A stretch of DNA of 64,000 bases, taken from contig JAPLFD010000016.1 of assembly GCA_026390835.1 (NCBI GenBank), forward strand, positions 124,001 through 188,000, given 5' to 3'. The position numbers were made by a program, and so were the translations under genes. The notes under the pieces are model-generated. The model had not been told where the DNA came from, ran no database searches, and saw only the letters and a program-made list of their open reading frames with translations. Shown piece by piece: positions 34,745-43,513 of this stretch (its first letter is position 1; every line of letters begins with the position of its first letter). Origin of the DNA: Sphingobacteriales bacterium (GTDB lineage: Bacteria; Bacteroidota; Bacteroidia; Sphingobacteriales; Sphingobacteriaceae).

Positions 34745-36232
34745 ATGCACATGAAAAAGTATACATACATCATCGGATTATTTTTAGTAAGCACCTTTGG
34801 CAGTTGTACCAAATTTGTCGACTACAATCCGCAAGAAGATTATCAAATTACGGCCGATAATTATTTTAAAACTGCCGAAGATTATCACAAGATGGCCATT
34901 GGGGTTTATTCACCCATGCAGTGGTTATGGTCTATTCCTGTTATTGGCGAAGTTGCCTCAGATAATTCAGTGAGCGGTGGAGAAAATGCCACCGATAATA
35001 TTGCTTTACAACAAATAGACGACTACCAAATAGTAGCCAATAATTCCAATTTAACTGAAATTTGGAAAGCCTGCTATGAAGGCATTAACCGTGCTAACTA
35101 TTTAGAAGAAAACAAAGCTAAATTAGATTTTACCGGTAAAAATGCACTTTACGGAGAGGTTTATTTCCTTAGAGCGTATTACTACTTTGAGTTGGTAAAA
35201 ATGTTTGGCGGCGTGCCTTTATTTACCAACAAGCGCTTATCGGTAGGCGATTCTAACAAATTCCAGCGTGCTACCAAAGCACAAGTATATGCTCAAATTG
35301 AGATCGATTTAACTGCAGCCATTGCTGCTTTGCCTGTAAGCAATTCACAACAAGGCAGAGCAACCAAACATGCTGCACAAGCTTTGTTGGGTAAAGTATA
35401 TCTATACCAAGATAAATTTACTGATGCAGCCGCCATGTTAGAAAATGTAGTTACCGGACCATTTAGTTTGGCAACTAATTATGGTACTATTTTCTTACAA
35501 GCTGGCGAAAATGGCTCTGAATCGGTATTTGAAGTACAATATTCCAATTTAAGTCCTTTTTACGATTGGTCTAACCCGGGTAGAGGTCAAGGAAACTTAG
35601 CGGTGCAAATCTGCGGTATTCGTAACCTAACCGGTACTAGCCCCTACGCTTCGGGCTGGAGTACCAACTTACCAACCGCCAATTTAGCAGCAGCATTTGA
35701 CGCCGGCGATACCCGTAAAGCGGTTACCGTGCTAGATATTGAAGCCTATAAAACAGCCAATGCAGGTATGAACATTACCTATACCGTGGCTCCATACAAA
35801 AACACAGGTTTATACAATCAAAAGTATTTACCAAGAGTGGGTCAAACCTCGGGCCAAGTAGAATTAAATTACTTAAACAATTACCGTGCTATTCGTTATG
35901 CCGATGTATTGTTAATGGCAGCCGAAGCAAATAACCGTATGGCTGCACCAAATGATGTTAAAGCCTTACTATACTTAAACCGTGTACGTGATCGTGCTTT
36001 TGGCGATATTTTGCACAGAAGTACCGCAACTGGCACTGCTTTAAAAACAGCCATTTGGGACGAACGCCGTTTAGAATTAGGTATGGAAGGCCATCGTTTC
36101 TTCGATTTAGTAAGAACCGGCCAAGCAGCTAGTAAAATTACGGGCTGGGTAGCCAATAAAAACGAGGTATTTCCTATTCCACAAGCCGAGGTAGATATTT
36201 CGGGATTAACACAAAACCCTGGTTATAATTAA
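34745..36232 (+). CDS. SusD-type glycan-binding lipoprotein of the putative beta-glucan locus
   Basis: The protein has 495 residues with lipobox STFGSC (Cys21). A start two codons later (ATG at 34751) is equally plausible. SusD features are YKAC-type helices (EIWKACYEGINRANYLEENK), EVYFLRAYYYFELVKMFGGVPLFTNK, the TPR stretch ATKHAAQALLGKVYLYQDKFTDAAAMLENV, and the C-terminal WDERRLELGMEGHRFFDLVRTGQA with VFPIPQAEVDIS. It sits on the cell surface as the lid of the preceding SusC and binds the glucan. It is followed after 21 bases by two further surface lipoprotein genes. Confidence 0.95.
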   Translation: MHMKKYTYIIGLFLVSTFGSCTKFVDYNPQEDYQITADNYFKTAEDYHKMAIGVYSPMQWLWSIPVIGEVASDNSVSGGENATDNIALQQIDDYQIVANNSNLTEIWKACYEGINRANYLEENKAKLDFTGKNALYGEVYFLRAYYYFELVKMFGGVPLFTNKRLSVGDSNKFQRATKAQVYAQIEIDLTAAIAALPVSNSQQGRATKHAAQALLGKVYLYQDKFTDAAAMLENVVTGPFSLATNYGTIFLQAGENGSESVFEVQYSNLSPFYDWSNPGRGQGNLAVQICGIRNLTGTSPYASGWSTNLPTANLAAAFDAGDTRKAVTVLDIEAYKTANAGMNITYTVAPYKNTGLYNQKYLPRVGQTSGQVELNYLNNYRAIRYADVLLMAAEANNRMAAPNDVKALLYLNRVRDRAFGDILHRSTATGTALKTAIWDERRLELGMEGHRFFDLVRTGQAASKITGWVANKNEVFPIPQAEVDISGLTQNPGYN

Positions 36233-36253
36233 TCATTAAAAAGACAAATAGAG

Positions 36254-37816
36254 ATGAAATCAATCAAAAATATACTAAGCATAGCCCTAGTGCTGCTTGT
36301 ATTTGCAGGTTGCGAAAAAGATACGTTTAACGACTTATCCTTTTTAGAAACAGCTAGCGGCCCTGCAAACTTGAATCCGTTTTTTAACATTACCCAAGAC
36401 AATACCGGCTTGGTAACCATTACGCCAAATGGTGAGGGTGCTACGGCCTACGACATTTATTATGGTCATGGTCCAGCTACCGCTGTTCGTGTATTACCTG
36501 GTGCAAGTGTAACCCACGTGTACCCAGAAGGGGTGTATTCTGTGCGTTCAGTAGCCTACGGCATTAGCGGTAAAATTTCTGAAAGCACTAAACAATTAAC
36601 CGTATCCTTTCGTGCTCCAGAAGATGTGATAGTTACCGCTACCATTGATGCTAGTAATAAGTTCAAAGTAAACGTATCGGCAACAGCCAAATACGAAACC
36701 TTGTTTAAGGTGAAATACGGCGATGGTGGTGCTAACGAGGTTCCAGAATCATTTTTAGAAGGCGAAACCAAAAGCCATATTTATGCCAACCCGGGTACCT
36801 ATACGGTAACTGTAACAGCATTAAGTGGCGGTGTAGCTAGCACAGTAGTTACCAAAAGCGTAGTTGTAGAAGATCCGGTAACCTTACCTATTACTTTACA
36901 ATCTACCACCTTAAACTATGCTTCATTTATTGGAAATTTTGATGGTGGTGCCTTAACTGTGGCAAATAATCCTGCATCTGGGGGTATTAATACCAGTACC
37001 AAGGTACTTAAAATGGTAAAAAATGGTGGCCAACCTTGGGGTGGTAGTACCATGGCGCTTTCTGGTCCAATCAATTTTACGGCGGGTAAAATTTTCCGAA
37101 TGAAAGTATGGTCGCCACGTGTGGGTGCTACTGTCTTGTTAAAAGTTGAAGGAGCTGGCGGTATTAATTTCGAAAAAACTGTAGCCACCACCGTAGCCAA
37201 TGAGTGGGAAGATATGATTTTCGATTATACTACTATTCCGGCCGGTAATTATACTACCCTTGTGTTTATTTTCGATAATGGAACCATGGGTGATGGTAGT
37301 GCAAACTTCACTTTCTATATGGATGATATTCGTTTGCAAAGCCAAATAGGACAAACCATACCTATCAATTTCCAATCGTCTATGACTAATTATTTTCTAG
37401 ATAGTTTTGGAGGTGCGGCTGCAACGGTTGAAAACAACCCAGATGTAAGCGGTATAAACACAAGCACCAAAGTTGGGAAAGCCATTAAAGGGAATGAATG
37501 CTGGTCTGGTACTTCACTGCCATTAGAGTATCCAATTTTCAACTTTACCCAAAAAGTGGTGAAAATGAAAGTATGGTCTCCTGCAGTTGGTAAAACCGTG
37601 AAATTTAAATTCGATTACGGCTTGGGTGATGGAAGTGGTATAGAAGTAGATGCCGTAACCACCGTAGCCAATGCTTGGGAAGAACTCACTTTCGATTTTA
37701 CTAGTTTAACACCAACCAACCCACTTAAGGTGGCGGCAGTTTTCTTCGATTTTAACTGCGGCGGCGGACATGTTCCCGGCAGTATTTATTATTTCGATGA
37801 TATTACTCTTAATTAA
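36254..37816 (+). CDS. Surface glycan-binding lipoprotein with PKD domains and two carbohydrate-binding-like modules
   Basis: The protein has 520 residues with lipobox VFAGC (Cys20). Two PKD-like Ig domains follow (about 30-120 and 120-205; the second has VKYGDGG and SHIYANPGTYTVTVTAL). Two homologous modules of about 155 residues make up the rest. Each begins with P-I-x-x-Q-S and contains G-I-N-T-S-T-K-V and MKVWSP. The endings are FYMDDIRL and YYFDDITLN, jelly-roll CBM-like folds. The architecture and position (third gene after susCD, before GH16) match the SGBP of laminarin loci. No catalytic residues are evident. It holds the polysaccharide at the surface for the GH16 enzyme. Confidence 0.85.
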   Translation: MKSIKNILSIALVLLVFAGCEKDTFNDLSFLETASGPANLNPFFNITQDNTGLVTITPNGEGATAYDIYYGHGPATAVRVLPGASVTHVYPEGVYSVRSVAYGISGKISESTKQLTVSFRAPEDVIVTATIDASNKFKVNVSATAKYETLFKVKYGDGGANEVPESFLEGETKSHIYANPGTYTVTVTALSGGVASTVVTKSVVVEDPVTLPITLQSTTLNYASFIGNFDGGALTVANNPASGGINTSTKVLKMVKNGGQPWGGSTMALSGPINFTAGKIFRMKVWSPRVGATVLLKVEGAGGINFEKTVATTVANEWEDMIFDYTTIPAGNYTTLVFIFDNGTMGDGSANFTFYMDDIRLQSQIGQTIPINFQSSMTNYFLDSFGGAAATVENNPDVSGINTSTKVGKAIKGNECWSGTSLPLEYPIFNFTQKVVKMKVWSPAVGKTVKFKFDYGLGDGSGIEVDAVTTVANAWEELTFDFTSLTPTNPLKVAAVFFDFNCGGGHVPGSIYYFDDITLN

Positions 37817-37835
37817 CAGATAAACGAATTAGATT

Positions 37836-38726
37836 ATGAAAACAATCGTAAAATCATTTAGTCTTTTTGCAATCGGATGCCTCACCTTATTGAGCGCCTG
37901 CAAAAAAGAAGAATATAGTTTCGGGGAATTGAAAAACCCATCGGGCTTAGCTCTTACAACCACACTGCAAGGTGCTGCTACTGCTACGCCTAACGGCGAT
38001 GGCTCGGGTAATGTTTCCATTACCTTAGCGGCTAGCAACGTTATTAATTTTAAAGTTGATTTTGGCGATGGCCAAACACAAATTGTATCTCCAGGAACCT
38101 TGGTACACCAATACGCCAACCCGGGTACTTTTGAGTACACCATCACCGTAACGGCCAATGGAAAAGGTGGAGCTGTATCTAACCTCAGCAAAAAAATAAC
38201 CGTGTTGCGTTTATTTAATATTCCAACAGCCATTATGACCGGCTTAACTGGCGGTACTTCTAAAATTTGGATCGCCGATAAAGATGCTTGGGGTCATATT
38301 GGTGTTGGTCCCGCAACTTCTTTTTATCCAGAATGGTATGGTGCAGCTGCAAATAGTCGTACTGCTGCCGAGTACGATGATGAATTAACTTTTACCAAAA
38401 CTGGGGCTAATTCCATTTCCTTGGTATTGGATAATAAGGGTAATACTTTTATTATACCCGATTACGCTGGCTATTATAGTTTAGCTGGGGGTATGAATAC
38501 CCTTAACACCACGGGTACAAAAGCTTTGGCCTTTACTGATGCCACTTCCAATACTACTACAGCAAATTCAACCCGCATTAAATTTACAGTACCGGGTCAT
38601 GGTTTATTGAGTTGGGGTGTGGGTACTAATACGTATGAAATTTTGGCTATTACATCTACCACACTTTCTGTACGTAGCATTGGTGCCGATGGAAATGCCT
38701 GGTACCAAAAATTTAAAGTCAAATAA
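37836..38726 (+). CDS. PKD-domain lipoprotein with an unassigned C-terminal domain, probably glycan-binding
   Basis: The protein has 296 residues with lipobox LLSAC (Cys22). Residues about 32-128 form a PKD domain (VDFGDGQTQIVSPGTLVHQYANPGTFEYTITVTANG) closely like the one in the next gene. The remaining 165 residues (MTGLTGGTSKIWIADKDAWGHIGVGPATSFYPEWYGA onwards, with ELTFTKTGANSISLVLDNKGNTFIIPDY) form a beta-rich domain. It has several Trp and Tyr residues and ends NAWYQKFKVK. I do not recognise a catalytic family. The operon context, between the larger binding protein and GH16, suggests a second surface glycan-binding protein. The stop is one base before the GH16 start. Confidence 0.78.
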   Translation: MKTIVKSFSLFAIGCLTLLSACKKEEYSFGELKNPSGLALTTTLQGAATATPNGDGSGNVSITLAASNVINFKVDFGDGQTQIVSPGTLVHQYANPGTFEYTITVTANGKGGAVSNLSKKITVLRLFNIPTAIMTGLTGGTSKIWIADKDAWGHIGVGPATSFYPEWYGAAANSRTAAEYDDELTFTKTGANSISLVLDNKGNTFIIPDYAGYYSLAGGMNTLNTTGTKALAFTDATSNTTTANSTRIKFTVPGHGLLSWGVGTNTYEILAITSTTLSVRSIGADGNAWYQKFKVK

Positions 38727-38727
38727 T

Positions 38728-39777
38728 ATGCACTATACCAAAAAACTGAGTGTATATATCTTCTTCTACCTGTTATTGATTGGGTGCAAAAAAGCAGGGG
38801 CCGATAGCGTAAAGCCGTCAGCCCCGGCCAATTTGCAAGTAAGCACGCAGGTTAGCACCGATGGCAGCGGCAACGTGAGTTTTACCGCCACAGCTACCAA
38901 TGCAGCTTCTTATGGCTTTGTTTTTGGCGATGGTGTTACTCGAACCGAACCAACAGGTATTTTAACACATAAGTATACCCTTGCCGGTACCAATACCTTT
39001 AGTGTAGTGGTAAGCGCAACAGCAAGCAATGGGCAATCGGTTTCTAAAACCATTTCGGTATCGGTTACGGTAGTTCCCGGCGCACCAACTTTATTTTGGG
39101 CCGAAGAATTTGATGTAAACGGCGCACCGAGTACAGCTACTTGGGGCTACGATCTAGGAAATGGCCAAGGTGGTTGGGGTAATCAAGAATTGCAATATTA
39201 TACCCAAAACAGCAGCAATGTTTCGGTAAGTGGCGGTACGCTCAAAATTACAGCCAAACGTGAAAACTCAAATGGTTTTGCCTTTACTTCTACTAGATTA
39301 TTATCTAAAGGAAAATTCTCGGTAAAATATGGCCGTATAGATATTCGTGCCAAATTGCCTGTGGGTGGTGGTACTTGGCCAGCATTATGGATGTTGGGCA
39401 ACAATATTGATGCGGTGGGTTGGCCCAATTGTGGCGAAATTGATATTATGGAGCATAAAGGAAATGATCAAAATCGGATTCATGGCACACTCCACTACCC
39501 AGGTCGTTTTGGGGGTAACCCGGATGGGTCTACCCGTGTCATCAGCAATGCATCAACCGAATTTCATATATATAGTGTAGACTGGTCTGCTACCAGCATC
39601 AAAATTTATGTAGATGACCAGTTGATACATACCGTTGCCAATTCCAATTCACTACCCTTTAATCAAGAGTTTTTCTTGATTTTAAACGTAGCCATGGGCG
39701 GTACATTTGGTGGCGTTGTAGATCCGGCCTTTACAAGCTCTACCATGGAGGTTGATTACATTCGGATTTATAAATAA
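38728..39777 (+). CDS. Glycoside hydrolase family 16 endo-beta-glucanase (laminarinase-like) with PKD domain
   Basis: The ATG at 38728 starts a lipoprotein signal (YLLLIGC, Cys20) and follows the previous stop by one base; the longer upstream frame overlaps that gene and was discarded. The product has 349 residues. A PKD domain (about 30-115, FVFGDGVTRTEPTGILTHKY) precedes the GH16 domain (WAEEFDVNGAPSTATWGYDLGNGQGGWGNQELQYYT). The catalytic motif GEIDIMEH has Glu237, Asp239 and Glu242 with the laminarinase spacing. WPALWMLG and LNVAMGGTFGG are also typical. It cleaves beta-1,3-(1,4-)glucan at the cell surface by a retaining mechanism. Confidence 0.94.
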   Translation: MHYTKKLSVYIFFYLLLIGCKKAGADSVKPSAPANLQVSTQVSTDGSGNVSFTATATNAASYGFVFGDGVTRTEPTGILTHKYTLAGTNTFSVVVSATASNGQSVSKTISVSVTVVPGAPTLFWAEEFDVNGAPSTATWGYDLGNGQGGWGNQELQYYTQNSSNVSVSGGTLKITAKRENSNGFAFTSTRLLSKGKFSVKYGRIDIRAKLPVGGGTWPALWMLGNNIDAVGWPNCGEIDIMEHKGNDQNRIHGTLHYPGRFGGNPDGSTRVISNASTEFHIYSVDWSATSIKIYVDDQLIHTVANSNSLPFNQEFFLILNVAMGGTFGGVVDPAFTSSTMEVDYIRIYK

Positions 39778-39792
39778 CAATTGCTTTCTTTG

Positions 39793-39831
39793 CATGCATT
39801 TGACCCGTTTAAGGGTCAAATGCATGTTTTT
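39793..39831 (+). terminator. Long terminator-like hairpin between GH16 and GH3 genes
   Basis: CATGCATTTGACCC and GGGTCAAATGCATG form a perfect 14-bp stem with loop GTTTAA, followed by TTTTTATA. It begins 16 bases after the GH16 stop, and the GH3 start is only 13 bases downstream. It should end most transcripts from susC, or stabilise the upstream mRNA. Confidence 0.85.
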
Positions 39832-39843
39832 ATACTCTTATTC

Positions 39844-42108
39844 ATGAAAAACCTATTCTTCATTTGCTTCAGTGTTGTCTTTTTTTCAGCCAACAATGGC
39901 GTATTTGCACAGCAGCAAAAAGCAGCCGATCCTATTGAACTCAAAGTAAAAGTCCTATTGGCCAAAATGACTTTGGATGAAAAAATAGGGCAAATGAATC
40001 AGTACAATGGTTTTTACGAAGCTACCGGCCCAGCACCCAAAGAAGGCAGTGCTAAACTAAAATACGATCATTTAAAAAGCGGTTTAGTTGGGGCCGTGCT
40101 CAATGTTCGCGGTGTAGCCGAAGTGCGTAAACTGCAAGAAATAGCCGTAAAACAAACCCGTTTGGGTATTCCCTTACTTTTTGGTTCCGATGTGGTACAC
40201 GGCTATAAAACACTTTCACCTATTCCTTTAGCCGAGTCGGCCAGTTGGGATTTGCAAGCCATGGAACAATCGGCCCGTATGGCTGCTGAAGAAGCCAGTG
40301 CCGTTGGTGTAAACTGGACTTTTGCGCCCATGGTAGATATTAGCCGCGATGCTCGTTGGGGTAGGGTAATGGAAGGTGCCGGAGAAGATCCGTATTTGGG
40401 TGCGCTCATTGCACAAGCACGTGTAAAAGGTTTTCAAGGAAAATCTCTAGCAGATAAAACGTCTATTGCTGCCTGTGCCAAGCATTTTGCCGGCTATGGT
40501 TTCGCCGAATCTGGCAAAGATTACAATACGGTTGATGTAGGTACCTATACCCTGTACAATACTATTTTTCCTCCTTTTAAAGCTGCCTCCGATGCTGGTG
40601 TAGCCACGTTCATGAATTCATTCAACGTAATTAATGGCGTTCCCTCTACTGCCAATAGTTTTTTACAAAGAGATATCCTTAAAAATTCTTGGGGTTTTAA
40701 AGGTTTTGTAGTTTCCGATTGGGGTTCGGGAGTAGAAATGATTGACCATGGTTTCGCTAAAGATTTAAAACAAGTTACCGAACTTTCTGCCAATGCCGGT
40801 AGCGATATGGATATGGAATCGTATGCCTACGTTGCCCACCTAAAAACATTGGTAGAAGAAGGAAAAGTAGCTATTAGCGTAATTGATGATGCTGTAAGCA
40901 GAATCTTACGCATTAAATTCGAATTGGGTTTATTTGATAATCCCTATAAATATTGCGATGCAAAACGGGAGAAAACAGAGCTGTATAGCCCGGCTCATGT
41001 AGCTACAGCTTTAGACATGGCTAAAAAATCAATCGTATTATTAAAAAATAACCAAAACTTACTACCCCTAGCTAAATCACAAAAAAATATTGCGGTTATA
41101 GGCGCCTTGGCAGCCGATAAAAATAGCCCATTGGGCAATTGGCGTATGGGTTCTGATGATAACTCGGCTACTTCGGTAACCGAAGGCTTAACCGCAGCTG
41201 GCATTTCATTTAACTATGCAAAAGGAGCAGATGTAATTACCAACGAAGCTTCTTTTCCGGTAGAATTACAGATCAATACTACCGATACTACGGGCTTTGC
41301 CGAGGCAGTGGCTTTAGCTAAAAATAGCGAAGTAGTTGTTATGGTTTTAGGCGAACACGGCATGCAATCGGGTGAGGGTCGTAGTCGCAGTAATTTAGAT
41401 TTACCTGGTGTACAACAGCAACTTTTAGAAGCGGTATATCGAGTAAATAAAAACATCGTATTGGTAGTAATGAGTGGCCGCCCCTTGGTGTTAACTTGGG
41501 CCAATACCCATATTCCGGCCATTTTAGAAGCTTGGCAATTGGGTACTACTACTGGTACCGCACTTACGCAGGTATTGTTTGGCGAATACAATCCGAGCGG
41601 AAAATTAACCATGAGTTTCCCTAGAAGTGTGGGGCAAATGCCTTTGTACTACAATCATTTTTCTACGGGCCGCCCGGGACCTAAATCCGAAGTATTTTGG
41701 TCGCATTATACCGATGAATCTAACGAAGCTTTGTATCCCTTTGGTTATGGCTTAAGCTATACCCAATTTGCCTACAGCAATTTACAAACTAGTGTGGCAG
41801 CCGATGGAACTATCCAAGCAAGTGTACAAGTGACTAATACAGGTAAGTACGCTGGAGAAGAAGTTGTTCAGCTGTATATGAGAGATAAAGTAGCTAGTAT
41901 GGTACGCCCTGTTCAAGAACTAAAAGGATTTAAGAAAATTAACCTAAAACCAGGAGAAAGTACGCAGGTAGCCTTTACTTTAACTGCTGCCGAATTGGGC
42001 TTTTATACCGATAAAGGTGCGTTTGTGGTGGAACCAGGTGAATACGATATTATGGTGGGCACCAATTCTAAAGAGTACTTAAAAACCACTGTAACTACCT
42101 CAAGATAG
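39844..42108 (+). CDS. Glycoside hydrolase family 3 beta-glucosidase
   Basis: The ATG at 39844 gives a signal peptide (MKNLFFICFSVVFFSANNGVFAQ) and 754 residues; the frame extends upstream through the hairpin, which is not coding. The N-terminal TIM barrel has LLFGSDVVHGYKT, FAPMVDISRDARWGRVMEGAGEDPYLG, AACAKHFAGYG and the nucleophile Asp292 in VVSDWGSG. The alpha/beta sandwich holds the likely acid/base Glu511 in SGEGRSRSNLDLPG, and a fibronectin III-like domain closes it (LYMRDKVASMVRPVQELKGFKKINLKPGES). It is a BglX-type periplasmic exo-acting enzyme that would turn imported laminari-oligosaccharides into glucose. The 3' end overlaps the converging AraC gene by 9 bases. Confidence 0.94.
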   Translation: MKNLFFICFSVVFFSANNGVFAQQQKAADPIELKVKVLLAKMTLDEKIGQMNQYNGFYEATGPAPKEGSAKLKYDHLKSGLVGAVLNVRGVAEVRKLQEIAVKQTRLGIPLLFGSDVVHGYKTLSPIPLAESASWDLQAMEQSARMAAEEASAVGVNWTFAPMVDISRDARWGRVMEGAGEDPYLGALIAQARVKGFQGKSLADKTSIAACAKHFAGYGFAESGKDYNTVDVGTYTLYNTIFPPFKAASDAGVATFMNSFNVINGVPSTANSFLQRDILKNSWGFKGFVVSDWGSGVEMIDHGFAKDLKQVTELSANAGSDMDMESYAYVAHLKTLVEEGKVAISVIDDAVSRILRIKFELGLFDNPYKYCDAKREKTELYSPAHVATALDMAKKSIVLLKNNQNLLPLAKSQKNIAVIGALAADKNSPLGNWRMGSDDNSATSVTEGLTAAGISFNYAKGADVITNEASFPVELQINTTDTTGFAEAVALAKNSEVVVMVLGEHGMQSGEGRSRSNLDLPGVQQQLLEAVYRVNKNIVLVVMSGRPLVLTWANTHIPAILEAWQLGTTTGTALTQVLFGEYNPSGKLTMSFPRSVGQMPLYYNHFSTGRPGPKSEVFWSHYTDESNEALYPFGYGLSYTQFAYSNLQTSVAADGTIQASVQVTNTGKYAGEEVVQLYMRDKVASMVRPVQELKGFKKINLKPGESTQVAFTLTAAELGFYTDKGAFVVEPGEYDIMVGTNSKEYLKTTVTTSR

Positions 42109-43287
42109 TTTTTCTAAGTATTCCGAAGGGGTTAGCCCCGCAATTGATTTAAAGGTAGAATAAAAATTTGAGCGGGTGGAGAAGCCAGCTTTATAGCCAA
42201 TACCATCAATTGAGATCGTTTCTGATAAACCATCCTTTAATAATTCTTTCGCATAGTTTACACGCCACTCTGCTCGTAGTGCGGTGAATTTTTTCTCCAG
42301 TACATTATTAAAACAGTACGCTATATGATGTTGCGGAATATTTAAATTTACGGCAATGTGGCTTATCGAAAAATCGGGGTGTACAAATGGTTTTTCCGTT
42401 TCTATATAACTGATAATTTTGGTGGCTAAGGGTAAAAATGGTTCTTCTACTTCCTCTAGCGCAACTTTTATAGCTTTTGCCTCTTTCTTTTTACTAGTTC
42501 CTGCTTTATGACGCATTTCTAAAACCGGAATGCCGTATAATACTTGAGGAAACAACAACAAGCTGATAGATAAGAGGCTAAATATTAAGCCAACGGTAAA
42601 GTGTAATGGCATAGAATCTACAATGACATTACTTACTTTACCCTCTAATAAAAACGCAGTTAAAATTAAAAAGCACCCTGCGGCTAAACTACTTACTACG
42701 GCTAGCAAGCCAATCCAGCGCTTCATTAATCGGTATTGTTTTTGGGGAATTCTACCCAGTGTGGCGCTTGTTGGAGAATACTTTTTACCCCAAACCATTT
42801 GTAAAACTACCAAGCCATAGCAAAGGAGTAGTGCCGGCCTAGCAATAAAACCCAAAATGGGTGTATATATCCAATTTATCTGGGTCGATTTTATTAAATC
42901 GATATTATTGATTAAGGTGCTTGCCAGCATTTCTTTTTGAGTAAATGACTCAAAAAAATAGGGGGTAATGCCTATGAGGTTAATTAAAAAAGGTATAAAG
43001 TGTAAAAAATCCCACTTGCTCGATAGCGCATTTTTGTCGGTTAAGGTGGCTTTTGCGTAAAAATAAAGCATGGGGCCCGGTAATAACCAAAGTGGGGTAA
43101 AGTGATTGAAAAAAATCGCCAACCAAAAGGCCGAATTTCCGTAAATAGTGAGAAAATGCGCCAGCCCGTAGCTACCAAATGAGCCAAAAAATATACCTAA
43201 ATAAACAGCATTGCGCTGAAGATTCCAGTTAAAGAACACCAATATTCCGGATAAAACAATAGTAAACAGAGAAAGGTATAGTAACAT
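42100..43287 (-). CDS. Membrane-bound AraC family transcriptional regulator
   Basis: This 395-residue protein has seven hydrophobic segments in the first 255 residues (LFTIVLSGILVFF, WLAIFFNHFTPLWLLPGPMLYFYAK, IPFLINLIGITPYFF, LLLCYGLVVLQMVW and others). A linker (HKAGTSKKKEAKAIKVALEEVEEP) leads to an AraC HTH pair (HPDFSISHIAVNLNIPQHHIAYCFNNVLEKKF and GIGYKAGFSTRSNFYSTFKSIAGLTPSEYLEKL). Such 7TM-AraC proteins are common in Bacteroidota and are thought to sense a signal at the membrane. It lies tail-to-tail with the GH3 gene, so it may or may not regulate the locus. A dyad CTAATTT-N7-AAATTAG at 43319-43339 lies 31 bases upstream of its start. Confidence 0.9.
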   Translation of the reverse strand: MLLYLSLFTIVLSGILVFFNWNLQRNAVYLGIFFGSFGSYGLAHFLTIYGNSAFWLAIFFNHFTPLWLLPGPMLYFYAKATLTDKNALSSKWDFLHFIPFLINLIGITPYFFESFTQKEMLASTLINNIDLIKSTQINWIYTPILGFIARPALLLCYGLVVLQMVWGKKYSPTSATLGRIPQKQYRLMKRWIGLLAVVSSLAAGCFLILTAFLLEGKVSNVIVDSMPLHFTVGLIFSLLSISLLLFPQVLYGIPVLEMRHKAGTSKKKEAKAIKVALEEVEEPFLPLATKIISYIETEKPFVHPDFSISHIAVNLNIPQHHIAYCFNNVLEKKFTALRAEWRVNYAKELLKDGLSETISIDGIGYKAGFSTRSNFYSTFKSIAGLTPSEYLEKLS

Positions 43288-43513
43288 GGTTTCAGTTTTT
43301 AGACAAAACTATGAGTTGCTAATTTACAACAGAAATTAGTTTTAGTTAATTTTTTGGATACGAACATTTGTCTTATTTTTTTAAAAAAGTATACCAATTA
43401 CACAAATATATTTCATCCTATTTTATAACTTAATGTTATATTTATTGAATATAAGAATTAATTTTAAATTTATTCTTATGGCTAAATTAAACAGCACATA
43501 CCCCCTCGTACTT

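Noticed and set aside
38617-38727. Extended N-terminus for the GH16 gene
   Set aside because: It overlaps the preceding lipoprotein gene out of frame and would hide a perfect lipoprotein signal starting at 38728.
39781-39843. Extended N-terminus for the GH3 gene
   Set aside because: The extension is the translated terminator hairpin; a normal signal peptide begins at 39844.
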